Source: CAZOOR01 sp964581505 (GTDB taxonomy: Bacteria; Bacteroidota; Ignavibacteria; Kapaibacteriales; UBA2268). Taken from it: a stretch of 64,000 bases of DNA. The translations under genes were made by a program, and so were the position numbers. Of this stretch, positions 42,589 to 51,889 are shown piece by piece. Where the stretch lies: positions 11,264 through 75,263 of the forward strand of contig CAZOOR010000006.1 of NCBI GenBank assembly GCA_964581505.1, written 5' to 3'. Below the pieces are notes generated by a model. The model saw nothing but the letters and a program-made list of their open reading frames with translations. It had not been told where the DNA came from and did not search any database. The stretch's first letter is position 1. Each line of letters opens with the position of its first letter.

Positions 42589-43881
42589 TTAATAGGCAAA
42601 AAGCTTGAATTGCGAAGTAAATTCTTTTACTTGTGCTTTTACTTCGTTTAGAACATCTTCATTTTCATAATTCGTAATTACTTTGTCAATCAAATCAACG
42701 ATGAAACGCATATCATCTTCCTTCATACCGCGAGTAGTAACAGCAGGTGTGCCGAGACGAATACCCGAAGTAACAAGCGGCGATTGAGTTTCATTAGGAA
42801 CGGTGTTTTTGTTGCAGGTGATGCCTGCTTTATCAAGAGCATTTTCTGCCTGCTTTCCTGTTAGATTCTTATTACGCAAATCAACAAGCATAAGGTGGTT
42901 GTCCGTACCGCGGCTGACCAAATTGTAATCTTTATCATTCAGAGCTTGTGCCATTGCCTTTGCATTTTTCATTACTTGAATGATATAGTCATTAAATTCA
43001 TCGGTAAGAGCTTCGCCGAATGCAACACCTTTTGCCGCTATAACGTGCATAAGAGGACCGCCCTGTATCCCTGGCATAACCCAAGAATCAATCAGTTCGC
43101 CCATACGCTTGACACGACCGGATTTCGGAGCAACAACACCAAATGGATTTTCAAAATCATTTCCCATCATAATAATACCGCCGCGTGGTCCTCGTAATGT
43201 CTTGTGTGTTGTGCTTGCGACAACATGAACATGGGGCAGAGGATTAGTCAGATGTCCCTTGGCGATTAACCCTGCCGGGTGTGCTATATCGGCAAAGACA
43301 AATGCACCCACCTTGTCTGCAATTTCGCGAAAAGCTTTAAAATCAATATCACGCGGATAGGCGGAAGCACCTACCGTTATCATTTTTGGTTTGTTTTTCA
43401 AAGCAAGTGTTTCGACCATATCATAATCAATTGTTCCGGTTTCGGAATTAAGTTCGTAGGGAACAAAATTGAAAAACTTTCCGGAAAAATTAACGTGCGA
43501 GCCGTGCGTAAGATGTCCGCCGTGGGCTAGATTTAGTCCCATTACAGTATCGCCGTATTTCAGAAATGAGAAATAAACAGCCATATTAGCACTGCTGCCG
43601 CTGTGCGGTTGTACGTTTACATACTCTGCACCGAATAATTTTTTCAATCTGTCGCGGGCTATATCTTCGGCAACGTCCACCCATTCACAACCGCCATAGT
43701 AGCGGCGTCCCGGATAGCCTTCCGCATATTTATTTGTAAGGACGGAGCCTTGTGTTTGCATTACTGCATCGGACACAAAATTTTCACTTGCAATCAGTTC
43801 GATTTTTTCCGTTTGGCGTTTGGATTCATTAGTAATTGCGTCGAACATTTCCGCATCTTTGTTTTTCAAAATATCATACAT
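42589..43881 (-). CDS. glyA: Serine hydroxymethyltransferase
   Basis: 430 aa. Interconverts serine and glycine with tetrahydrofolate. Signatures: IELIASENFVSDAVMQTQGS, NKYAEGYPGRRYYGG, HPAGLIAKG, and the PLP lysine in STTHKTLRGPRGG. Normal length. Its own -7 box lies upstream and a shared hairpin downstream. Confidence 0.98.
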   Translation of the reverse strand: MYDILKNKDAEMFDAITNESKRQTEKIELIASENFVSDAVMQTQGSVLTNKYAEGYPGRRYYGGCEWVDVAEDIARDRLKKLFGAEYVNVQPHSGSSANMAVYFSFLKYGDTVMGLNLAHGGHLTHGSHVNFSGKFFNFVPYELNSETGTIDYDMVETLALKNKPKMITVGASAYPRDIDFKAFREIADKVGAFVFADIAHPAGLIAKGHLTNPLPHVHVVASTTHKTLRGPRGGIIMMGNDFENPFGVVAPKSGRVKRMGELIDSWVMPGIQGGPLMHVIAAKGVAFGEALTDEFNDYIIQVMKNAKAMAQALNDKDYNLVSRGTDNHLMLVDLRNKNLTGKQAENALDKAGITCNKNTVPNETQSPLVTSGIRLGTPAVTTRGMKEDDMRFIVDLIDKVITNYENEDVLNEVKAQVKEFTSQFKLFAY

Positions 43882-43937
43882 AGTCTTTCCTCAAAAAGTT
43901 CATTTTCATTAACTAAAATTTAACTTATAAAAATAAG

Positions 43938-43945
43938 CAAACTTA
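43938..43945 (-). promoter_or_regulatory. Predicted -7 box for glyA
   Basis: CAAACTTA on the plus strand is TAAGTTTG on the minus strand, a perfect TAnnTTTG, 57 bases before glyA. No clear -33 box. Confidence 0.45.
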
Positions 43946-43975
43946 CGCAGTTAGTCAAATATTCGTTTGCTGTTT

Positions 43976-45097
43976 TTATTTAAATATGTGTGCGTAGAGC
44001 TGATGTCCGTTGCGGGCAAAAGCATCGAAATAACCCGTAAACCATTGATTGAGCGATATTCCCGCCGCTTCGGATAGTTTAATATCCTCGTAGTTTTCTA
44101 TACCACCGGTTCTAATTATATTGAACTCTTGTGTCGGGTTGATATTTGTAAGCGATTTCACGGCAATCGAAGCAAGTGCAAACGAACGTGTTTTCAACAC
44201 TCTACCACTCAATCCGCCGCCAATATTTCCGGTAAAATAATTATATAAATCGCTTTCGCTTTTATCTATGTTTTTTTGTAGAACCGAGTAATCGGTTGAT
44301 GTATTACCGAAATTCACTCCATCAAAACCGAGTGTTGTAAGAATATCAATAATTGCAGGCACAAGTTCCGGTGCAGTATCATTTGAAAACTTAACAATGA
44401 TGGGAAGGAATTTATCGCGTGTTTGTATATAATGTTGCGTGATATATTCCAGACGTTCGACAAGTGATTTGTCCAGACCGTTTATTGTTTCAGCGGAATG
44501 CTCGTGTTCGACATTCGGGCAACTTTCGTTGAGTTCAATAAAATCAACATCTGCTCGGGCATAAAGTTTGAAACCGTCAATAATTCCGTTAAGTGCTTCA
44601 ATGTCTTCCTGCTCTGGGTCGGAACCAACACTTGCACCAATGGGACAGCCCTCGATTTTGTCAATACGGCTTAATCGTTTGGCAACGATTTCGTGTCCTT
44701 CGTTGGGTAGTCCCATCCAATTGATAGCCATTGCCGAACGAGGGAATGCCGCCGCAGGGTGTTTTATACCTGAAAAAATATTTCCTTTTCGTTCAAGTTT
44801 TGTTGTTGTTCCCGCAAGATAAGCGCCGGCGCCTTGTTTCGCAACAGTATAATATCCCTCGCCGCGTTTGAACATACCGGCAGCATTAAATAGGGGAGAA
44901 TTAAATTTAATACTCCATAATACTTTTGTTTCTTTGTTTGGAATAATAATCCGCTCATTTGGTCTGTCATTTGCAAGCATAGAAATAAATAATTTTCTAC
45001 CTGTTGAAAATAGTGCGGTTGCAGATTTTGGCGGCAATTTGATAATAAACGGGCGGAGCCTGTGTTCAATATTTGCGAGTAGTTCGACTATTGTCAA
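43976..45097 (-). CDS. Dihydroorotate dehydrogenase-like flavoprotein, class 2-like N-terminus with class 1-like NESCPN motif
   Basis: 373 aa. DHODH fold: FNSPLFNAAGMFKRGEGYYTV, GAGAYLAGTTTKL, the catalytic-loop ELNESCPNVEHEHS, IIVKFSNDTAPELV, GVNFGNTSTDYSV and the FMN-phosphate site NIIRTGGIENYEDI. The N-terminal extension (LLANIEHRLRPFIIKLPP) resembles membrane-bound class 2 enzymes, yet the loop has Cys as in class 1 (NLSCPN) rather than Ser (NVSSPN). Likely pyrimidine synthesis (pyrD role), but a related dehydrogenase is possible. It is nine to ten bases after rpoN on the same strand. Confidence 0.75.
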   Translation of the reverse strand: MTIVELLANIEHRLRPFIIKLPPKSATALFSTGRKLFISMLANDRPNERIIIPNKETKVLWSIKFNSPLFNAAGMFKRGEGYYTVAKQGAGAYLAGTTTKLERKGNIFSGIKHPAAAFPRSAMAINWMGLPNEGHEIVAKRLSRIDKIEGCPIGASVGSDPEQEDIEALNGIIDGFKLYARADVDFIELNESCPNVEHEHSAETINGLDKSLVERLEYITQHYIQTRDKFLPIIVKFSNDTAPELVPAIIDILTTLGFDGVNFGNTSTDYSVLQKNIDKSESDLYNYFTGNIGGGLSGRVLKTRSFALASIAVKSLTNINPTQEFNIIRTGGIENYEDIKLSEAAGISLNQWFTGYFDAFARNGHQLYAHIFK

Positions 45098-45107
45098 GTT
45101 CTAATCC

Positions 45108-46742
45108 TCATAATTCTTTTCTTAATCTTGCTACAGGAATTTTCAATTGCTCCCGATATTTTGCAACTGTACGCCGAGCAACTTTATAACCGCTTTTTTT
45201 CAATTCACCGACTAATTTTTGGTCGGAATATGGTTTGTCTTTAGGTTCGGCATCAATAATATCTTTCAACACTTGTTTAATCACGGAAGTAGCAACTTCT
45301 TCGCCATCTTCGTTCGGTAGGGCTTCGGAGAAAAATGATTTTAACTCGAATGTGCCAAATTCCGTCTGTGCATATTTTCCGTTTACAATGCGGCAGACAG
45401 TAGAAATATCAAGACCGGTTGCTTCCGAAACATCTTTGTAAATAAGCGGCTTCAAACCCGAAGGACCTAAATCGAAAAAGTCCCGTTGCAAAGCGGTAAT
45501 TGCCGTCATTACTTTAAGCATAGTATTCTTTCTTTGCTTGATTGCCTGAATTAGGAATTTAGCATCTTCATATTTATTCCTAATCCATTCTTTTGTTTCC
45601 TTGTTGAACAGCTTAAATTTTGCTTCTTTTTTAATTTTTTTATACGCTTCCGAAAGCCTGATAACAGGCAAACTACTATCATTTACAGTTATCAATAGTT
45701 CGTTTGTACCGGATTCTTTTTCGATAATGAAATCAGGAATAACAGTTTGAGACACATTGTCGGAAATAGCATTACCCGGCTTAGGGTTTAGATGACGAAT
45801 TAAATCAAAAATACGCCGTACATCATCATCGCCAATATCTAAGCGTTTTTTTATTATATGGAAATGTTTTTTTGTAAATGCATCATAAGTATCTTCGAGA
45901 ACGGCAAGGGCTAAATCTCTGCCTTCACGTTCGGGCGAAAGCGCCTTGCACTGGGCAATAAGGCATTCCTGCAATGTACGAGATGCTATTCCGGGCGGTT
46001 CGAGATTTTGAATTAGAGATAATATTTTTTCAGCCTGCTCAATGCTAACTTCTTTAAGATTGTCATTATCATCATCTATTTTTTCAACTTCCGCTATGCC
46101 GCCATTATGTCTGTTCAATATTTTTAGCGCTTCTTCCGAAACTTGATAATTCCTTGCGGGGTTGAAGTTTTTAGAACGCGCTTCTCGTTCAATTTTTTCA
46201 GCCTTTGTTCTTTTATTAAGATTTAACTCTGCTATTAATACATTTGTTTCTTCTACAATTTCCGGCAAATCACGGCGGAGATAGCCGTCTTCGCTCACAT
46301 TGCCGACAATCTGTTCGCCGAGTATATACTCCTCATCTGTAAGTGGCAAAAAGCGAAGTTGTTGAATTAAATCATCATAAAATGTTACGCTGTCTTTAAT
46401 TTGATATGGGGCGCCGGAATCCTCATCACCATAAGCGGAATAATCTTTTGCTTTCGGTGTATCTTCCTGAGCAATCATTTTATAGAATTCAAACGGCTCC
46501 GGTTCATCGTCAATAAATTTATCCGGCTTGTTCGATGAATCTTCATCAGGAATTAATAAGTCTTCGTTCGCCGGCTGGGCGGTATTATCATCAATTTCTT
46601 CGAGCATAGGATTTTGTTCAAGCTCTTGTATGACATACTGCTCAAGCTGTATCTGCGGCAGTTGTAACAGTTTTAAATACTGTATCTGCTGTGGTGTCAG
46701 CGTTTGCGACAAGCCTGTTTTTATGTCAAGAGATAATTTCAT
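45108..46742 (-). CDS. rpoN: RNA polymerase sigma-54 factor
   Basis: 544 aa. N-terminal activator-interaction region SLSQTLTPQQIQYLKLLQLPQIQLEQYV; an acidic Asp/Glu-rich region II (about 50-130); core-binding region; C-terminal RpoN box ARRTVAKYREQL near residue 527. Sigma-54 needs enhancer-binding ATPases; none is in the window. It overlaps or abuts the DUF3109 gene upstream (3-base gap) and is followed by the DHODH-like gene, so the three are probably one transcript. Confidence 0.96.
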   Translation of the reverse strand: MKLSLDIKTGLSQTLTPQQIQYLKLLQLPQIQLEQYVIQELEQNPMLEEIDDNTAQPANEDLLIPDEDSSNKPDKFIDDEPEPFEFYKMIAQEDTPKAKDYSAYGDEDSGAPYQIKDSVTFYDDLIQQLRFLPLTDEEYILGEQIVGNVSEDGYLRRDLPEIVEETNVLIAELNLNKRTKAEKIEREARSKNFNPARNYQVSEEALKILNRHNGGIAEVEKIDDDNDNLKEVSIEQAEKILSLIQNLEPPGIASRTLQECLIAQCKALSPEREGRDLALAVLEDTYDAFTKKHFHIIKKRLDIGDDDVRRIFDLIRHLNPKPGNAISDNVSQTVIPDFIIEKESGTNELLITVNDSSLPVIRLSEAYKKIKKEAKFKLFNKETKEWIRNKYEDAKFLIQAIKQRKNTMLKVMTAITALQRDFFDLGPSGLKPLIYKDVSEATGLDISTVCRIVNGKYAQTEFGTFELKSFFSEALPNEDGEEVATSVIKQVLKDIIDAEPKDKPYSDQKLVGELKKSGYKVARRTVAKYREQLKIPVARLRKEL

Positions 46743-46745
46743 ACT

Positions 46746-47309
46746 CTAATCTTTTTGATTTTTTGAATATTCATTCAACAAATTGTACCATTTGGTTCCG
46801 TAAGCCCTGATTAATGCGTCTTTCACATTTTCAAAAATATATGTATTTTTTGCCTCTCCGTGTATCAATGCCGTTTTACACTCGGTGAACTCATCGTAAT
46901 ATAAGTAATCTCCACCAAAATCCGAAATCCTAATTGGAAATAAATGACAGGAGAGCGGTTTTCTAAATTTAATTTTTCCGTCAAAATACGCTCTTTCGAG
47001 TGCGCACTTTGCAATATCACTATCATAATAAACAAAAACACAATCCTTTTTGTCAATGCACGCCGTAGAAAAATCCCCTTTGCTCCCTTCTATAAATCCT
47101 TTTTCCTTGATAATTGCAATTGATTTTTGCGGTAAATATTCAAAAGCCACACTCAGACAATCCTCGATAATTGCTACTTCTTCGTCAAGAACGGGGGCGC
47201 CATATTCACCGGGGAAAGTACAGCAAGCACCTTTGCATTCGGACAATTCACAACTGAATTTCGTTGTAAATATTTCGTCACTTACAAGTATATTATCTAT
47301 TAAAATCAT
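46746..47309 (-). CDS. DUF3109 cysteine-rich protein
   Basis: 187 aa. Cysteine pattern CELSECKGACCTFPGEYGAPV near the N-terminus plus later Cys in CIDKKDCVFVY, KCALERAYF and KPLSCHLFPIR. This is the DUF3109 family of Bacteroidota, related to the YkgJ-type zinc/iron-sulphur cysteine proteins. Function unknown; metal binding is likely. It heads the rpoN transcript. Confidence 0.85.
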   Translation of the reverse strand: MILIDNILVSDEIFTTKFSCELSECKGACCTFPGEYGAPVLDEEVAIIEDCLSVAFEYLPQKSIAIIKEKGFIEGSKGDFSTACIDKKDCVFVYYDSDIAKCALERAYFDGKIKFRKPLSCHLFPIRISDFGGDYLYYDEFTECKTALIHGEAKNTYIFENVKDALIRAYGTKWYNLLNEYSKNQKD

Positions 47310-47439
47310 TTTTAGTTACACTGCAATAAATGTGTAATGCTAAAATAAACATTTATCGTTTTAAAAAGAAATAGTAAAAATACTATTTACAATTTATCGT
47401 TTGTAGCAATGCATTGAATTTTGATAAGAGGTTTGATAA

Positions 47440-47823
47440 ATGGGACAAATTTTTAATAGAATAAAAAATATTGTGAAATCCAAACAAGTAGATGAACTTG
47501 TTTTTGATGATTTTTCCAATACTAATTTAATAGATGATGACGATGAATTGAAAAGGGCTATTGACGAGGCGGCAAGTAATATAAATGATAGTACTGAGAA
47601 TGTGGGGCATACGGCTCTAAATATTAATAGTGCATTAAAAATTCTCGGGCTTGGAAACAGCACCGGAATTACGGAAATCAAAACCGCTTACAAAATTAAA
47701 ATAAAAGAATACCACCCGGATAAGGTAGATACTCTCGGTGAAGAGATTAAATCGCTTGCAAAAAAGCGAACTCAGGAAATAAACAAAGCCTATGAATTAT
47801 TACTTAGAGAGTTTGGCGATTAA
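47440..47823 (+). CDS. Small C-terminal J-domain protein
   Basis: 127 aa. The first 60 residues are acidic and low in complexity (DDFSNTNLIDDDDELKRAI). Residues 62-127 form a J domain: ALKILGLGNSTGITEIKTAY, helix III with the HPD motif (EYHPDKV), and KRTQEINKAYELLLREF. It would recruit and stimulate a DnaK-type Hsp70. J domain at the C-terminus without the zinc-finger parts of DnaJ, as in DjlA-like proteins but with no membrane segment. Its last four bases overlap the convergent DUF2007 gene. Confidence 0.85.
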   Translation: MGQIFNRIKNIVKSKQVDELVFDDFSNTNLIDDDDELKRAIDEAASNINDSTENVGHTALNINSALKILGLGNSTGITEIKTAYKIKIKEYHPDKVDTLGEEIKSLAKKRTQEINKAYELLLREFGD

Positions 47824-48092
47824 ACCGTTTCTTCTTCGGGTTCACTCTGTCCTTTGTTAATATCATCAATTATTTTGCGTGCATCTTCATAGTATTCATC
47901 GGGTACGAAAATTTTCACGAGAGCAAAATCCCCGACAGTGAGCATTCTTGACGAATCAAATTGGGAAAGAATTTGGACAGGAATATCAGCACCTTCGAGA
48001 TTGGCTCTATAATGCTCTGCATCAATATCCATATTTGTTGTATATACTAATTTCCAGTTTTCAAATTTACCTTTTTTAGGAAAGAAACCCAT
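47820..48092 (-). CDS. DUF2007 small signal-transducing-like protein
   Basis: 90 aa. WKLVYTTNMDIDAEHYRANLEGADIPVQIL and VKIFVPDEYYEDARKII fit the DUF2007 family, which has a GlnB-like ferredoxin fold. Precise role unknown. It lies 16 bases after the D-threonine aldolase-like gene on the same strand and overlaps the convergent J-domain gene by four bases. Confidence 0.8.
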   Translation of the reverse strand: MGFFPKKGKFENWKLVYTTNMDIDAEHYRANLEGADIPVQILSQFDSSRMLTVGDFALVKIFVPDEYYEDARKIIDDINKGQSEPEEETV

Positions 48093-48108
48093 TATTCACC
48101 TAATTAAT

Positions 48109-49230
48109 TTATTGAGACTTACCCCTACCTTTTATCTCGTATTGCATAATGACTTTATTGTTTTCAATAAGATAGGCGGAGTCAAAAAGATTCATAACAA
48201 CGCATGCATGATTCGGAATAATTCTGATTTTTTCGCCTATTGAAAACGTTTCCCCGCTATGAGTAATAATACCGTGTTCTTCATTCAATCTTTCTATTAC
48301 ACATTCCTTGCCGATTACAAAGCCATGCCCCTGTGGTGCTAATGTTTTCGAGGCGCCTTTGTCCTTTGAAAGTGCCTTTGCACCTGCATCAATAATAATG
48401 CGTTCGCTATCGGGTATGCTGATGACTGTTGCCAAGACAGACAAAGCACATTCCTCTATTGTACAAACACCTAATTTTGTTTGAATTATGTCGTGGAAAA
48501 TATAATTGCCGGGTCTGATTTCGGTTACACCTTCTACTTTCGAACTGTAAGGAGCAGTAGGAGTCGAACCAACGCTTATTTTTGGAATAAAAATTCTTTC
48601 TTGCATCAATCTTTCGGACAGTTCGACAAGGAACTCGCCCTCTTTTTCACCTATATTTTTTATTTCGTCTTGCGAATCGGCGGCGTAAGCCTGACCGGCA
48701 TGCGTAAAAAGCCCGATTAAATTAATACCAAGCAAGTCTTGTATTGTTTTTGCGAGCTGATAAATATCCTTGTATTCATTCAATCCACTGCGATTATGTC
48801 CGCTATTAATCTCGATGAATACATCAAGCCAGCAGTTCTCTTTTTCAAATATTTCAGAAATTGCAATTGCCGCTTCGACAGAATCAACATTACAAGAAAG
48901 TGATTTTACACGCTTTTTCAAATTGAGCAGACGCTTGATTTTCTTTGAACCGACAATAATATTAGCAATTTGAATATCGTCAATACCGGCATCAGCCATA
49001 ATTTCCGCTTCGGAAAGTTTTGCAACAGCAATACCCGAAGCCCCGCTTTCAATCTGCAATTTAGCAATTTCCGGTATTTTGTGCGTCTTTGTATGCGGGC
49101 GAAGTTTAACCCCGCTTGCGTCTGCAATATGTTGCATTTTTTTGATATTGCCGAGCATTGTTTGCTTTTCGATTAACAGTGCCGGTGTATCTAATTCCAA
49201 ATAATTCATTTCTCTCTTTTCCATTTTCAA
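48109..49230 (-). CDS. D-threonine aldolase/alanine racemase-fold PLP enzyme
   Basis: 373 aa; an alternative ATG at 49209 (MNYLELDTPALLI) fits the family start better. PLP lysine segment LRPHTKTHKIPEIAKLQ, then GASGIAVAKLSEAEIM, NSGHNRSGL and GSTPTAPYSS. The C-terminal domain ends near HACVVMNLFDSAYLI, including the His/Asp (zinc or Mn) positions of D-threonine aldolase/D-serine dehydratase. It splits D-3-hydroxyamino acids into glycine or related product; the exact substrate is not readable. Confidence 0.87.
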   Translation of the reverse strand: MKMEKREMNYLELDTPALLIEKQTMLGNIKKMQHIADASGVKLRPHTKTHKIPEIAKLQIESGASGIAVAKLSEAEIMADAGIDDIQIANIIVGSKKIKRLLNLKKRVKSLSCNVDSVEAAIAISEIFEKENCWLDVFIEINSGHNRSGLNEYKDIYQLAKTIQDLLGINLIGLFTHAGQAYAADSQDEIKNIGEKEGEFLVELSERLMQERIFIPKISVGSTPTAPYSSKVEGVTEIRPGNYIFHDIIQTKLGVCTIEECALSVLATVISIPDSERIIIDAGAKALSKDKGASKTLAPQGHGFVIGKECVIERLNEEHGIITHSGETFSIGEKIRIIPNHACVVMNLFDSAYLIENNKVIMQYEIKGRGKSQ

Positions 49231-49273
49231 TAGTATTCAAAATTAAGAAATTATTATTCAATTACGACATTCG

Positions 49274-49304
49274 TTCGATATTTACTAAGTATTTTGTAAA
49301 TTTG
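49274..49304 (+). promoter_or_regulatory. Predicted promoter of leuS
   Basis: TTCG at 49274-49277, 19-base spacer, TAAATTTG at 49297-49304. Perfect -7 box, 3 of 4 at -33, about 32 bases before the leuS start. Confidence 0.6.
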
Positions 49305-49336
49305 AAGTTTGAATAGACATTATTATAAAAAAAGTT

Positions 49337-51889
49337 ATGGCATCGTACCCTTTTAAAGATATTGAAAATAAATGGCAGAAGTTTTGGAAAGAAAAAAACA
49401 TATACAAAACTGATGACAACAGAACAAAACCCAAGTATTATATTCTGGATATGTTCCCCTATCCGAGTGGCCAGGGCTTACATATCGGACACCCCGAGGG
49501 ATATACTGCTACCGATATTATTGCTCGTTACAAAAGAATGAAAGGGTTCAATGTCCTGCATCCTATGGGCTTCGATGCTTTCGGTTTGCCAACCGAGCGA
49601 TACTGTATGACAAAGGGTATTCATCCTGTCGAAGCAACAGAAACCAATATTGCCGTCTTTAAGAAACAACTTGATATGCTCGGTTTGGGGTATGATTGGG
49701 ACAGGGAAATAAATACTACTTCCCCCGGTTATTACAAATGGACGCAAATGATGTTCCTGAAAATATACAATTCTTGGTTCGACGAGAAATTGCAGAAAGC
49801 CAGACCAATTGAAGAATTGCCTATCCCGGAGAATCTGACAAATGAAAAAGTAATTAATGAATATATTGATAGTCGCCGGCTTGCATATATCGCAATGATA
49901 CCGGTCAATTGGTGCGAGGCACTTGGAACAGTACTTGCCAATGAAGAAGTGGACGAGTGGCGTGGTAAGGGATATACCGTAGAACGTCGCCCTATGCGCC
50001 AATGGATGATAAGAATTACGGCTTATGCACAAAGGCTTCTTGATGATTTGAAATTAGTCGAATGGCCTGCTTCTACCTTGGAAATGCAGAAGCATTGGAT
50101 TGGGCGAAGTGAGGGCGCCGAGATTAAGTTCAAAATTGCTAATTCCGATAAAGAAATTGAAGTCTTTACTACACGCCCGGATACTATTTTCGGTGCAAGC
50201 TATATGGTACTTGCCCCCGAACATCAATTAGTTGGTGAAATCACAAGTACCGAGTTTAGTAAAGAAGTTGAGGAATATACTCAAAAAGCGGCATTGAAGA
50301 GTGATTTGGAAAGAACCGAATTGAGTAAAGAGAAGTCGGGCGTTTTTACAGGTGCTTATGCAGTCAATCCGGCAACCGGTAAAGAAATTCCCGTATGGAT
50401 TGCAGACTACGTTCTGGCTCATTATGGAACCGGTGCTATTATGGCGGTACCCGGGCATGATGAACGCGACCACGAATTTGCTACTGCTTTCGATTTGCCG
50501 ATTATTCAGGTTGTTGCTCCTGCTGACGGAAAAGAAATTGATATTCAAAAAGAAGCATTGACACAACAAGGTGTCGGTGTTAATTCCGCAAATGAGGAGT
50601 TTACTATAAACGGATTGACGACTGATGAAGCAATGAAAACGACTATTGATTGGTTGGAAAATAAGGGAATAGGCAAAGGACGTGTACAATTCAAATTGCG
50701 TGATTGGCTGTTTTCACGTCAGCGATATTGGGGCGAACCAATTCCGATTATGTTCTTTGAGGACGGTAGCCGCCGTAATTTGGATTTCGAGGAATTACCT
50801 CTGGAATTGCCTTCCGATGTAGTGGATTTTCAACCGGCAGGCACGGGTGAGTCTCCATTGGCAAAAATTGATGAATGGGTAAACTTTACCGACCCGAAGA
50901 CCAAGCAAAAGGCAAGATTTGAAACAAATACAATGCCGCAGTGGGCGGGTTCCTGTTGGTATTATTTGAGGTATATAGACCCGCATAATGATGATTTTTT
51001 CTGCGAACCGGATAAAGAGAAGTATTGGATGGATAATGGTGGAGTCGATTTATATGTCGGTGGTGCCGAACATGCCGTTTTGCATTTGCTCTATGCAAGG
51101 TTTTGGCACAAAGTGCTGTATGATTATTCTTATGTTTCCACACCGGAACCGTTTAAAAAACTTTTTCATCAGGGCTTGATAATGGGTGAAGACGGAAGAA
51201 AAATGTCGAAATCACTCGGAAATGTGATTAATCCCGATGATGTTGTTGCCGAGTTCGGTGCCGATTCTCTCCGCTTATTCGAGATGTTTATGGGTCCTTT
51301 GCAAGATTCTAAACCTTGGAAAAAGACAGGTATTGAGGGAGTTCACAGATTTCTAAACAAAGTGTGGCGAATGATTGTTAATGAAGACGGCAGTTTGTCG
51401 CAATCTATAGGCAATGTGCCGCTAAATCCTGAGCAGGAATTTGTTTTGCATAGCACAATAAAGAAAATCGATGAAGATATTGAGCATTTGCATTTCAATA
51501 CATCGGTATCCCAGATGATGATTTTCATCAACGAGTTTTCCAAGTATGAAATCAAACCAAAAGAAGCTATTGAGAAATTCGTTTTATGTTTGTCTCCTTT
51601 TGCTCCACATCTTGGCGAGGAATTGTGGCGTATTTTGGGGCATAACGATTCGATTGTTTTGCAAGAATTTCCGAATTATGACGAATCTAAAATCGTAAAA
51701 AAAGAGATTGAAGTTGTAGTTCAAGTGCGTAGCAAAATACGCGCGAAGCTTTCGCTTGCGGCAGGAGCGAGCCAAGACGAAGTACAGAAAGCCGCTCTTA
51801 GTGATGAAAATGTGCAGAGACACATTGGCGACAAACAAATTAGAAAAATTATTTTTGTTCAAGATAAATTAATTAATTTCATTGTATAA
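49337..51889 (+). CDS. leuS: Leucyl-tRNA synthetase
   Basis: 850 aa, class I synthetase. HIGH motif in GLHIGHPEGYTATD near residue 50, zinc/editing (CP1) domain with FTTRPDTIFGASYMVLAPEH, and KMSKS at 622-626. The C-terminal anticodon-binding domain ends near IRKIIFVQDKLINFIV. Full length. The rlmN gene starts inside its last codons, so both are translated from one message. Confidence 0.99.
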   Translation: MASYPFKDIENKWQKFWKEKNIYKTDDNRTKPKYYILDMFPYPSGQGLHIGHPEGYTATDIIARYKRMKGFNVLHPMGFDAFGLPTERYCMTKGIHPVEATETNIAVFKKQLDMLGLGYDWDREINTTSPGYYKWTQMMFLKIYNSWFDEKLQKARPIEELPIPENLTNEKVINEYIDSRRLAYIAMIPVNWCEALGTVLANEEVDEWRGKGYTVERRPMRQWMIRITAYAQRLLDDLKLVEWPASTLEMQKHWIGRSEGAEIKFKIANSDKEIEVFTTRPDTIFGASYMVLAPEHQLVGEITSTEFSKEVEEYTQKAALKSDLERTELSKEKSGVFTGAYAVNPATGKEIPVWIADYVLAHYGTGAIMAVPGHDERDHEFATAFDLPIIQVVAPADGKEIDIQKEALTQQGVGVNSANEEFTINGLTTDEAMKTTIDWLENKGIGKGRVQFKLRDWLFSRQRYWGEPIPIMFFEDGSRRNLDFEELPLELPSDVVDFQPAGTGESPLAKIDEWVNFTDPKTKQKARFETNTMPQWAGSCWYYLRYIDPHNDDFFCEPDKEKYWMDNGGVDLYVGGAEHAVLHLLYARFWHKVLYDYSYVSTPEPFKKLFHQGLIMGEDGRKMSKSLGNVINPDDVVAEFGADSLRLFEMFMGPLQDSKPWKKTGIEGVHRFLNKVWRMIVNEDGSLSQSIGNVPLNPEQEFVLHSTIKKIDEDIEHLHFNTSVSQMMIFINEFSKYEIKPKEAIEKFVLCLSPFAPHLGEELWRILGHNDSIVLQEFPNYDESKIVKKEIEVVVQVRSKIRAKLSLAAGASQDEVQKAALSDENVQRHIGDKQIRKIIFVQDKLINFIV

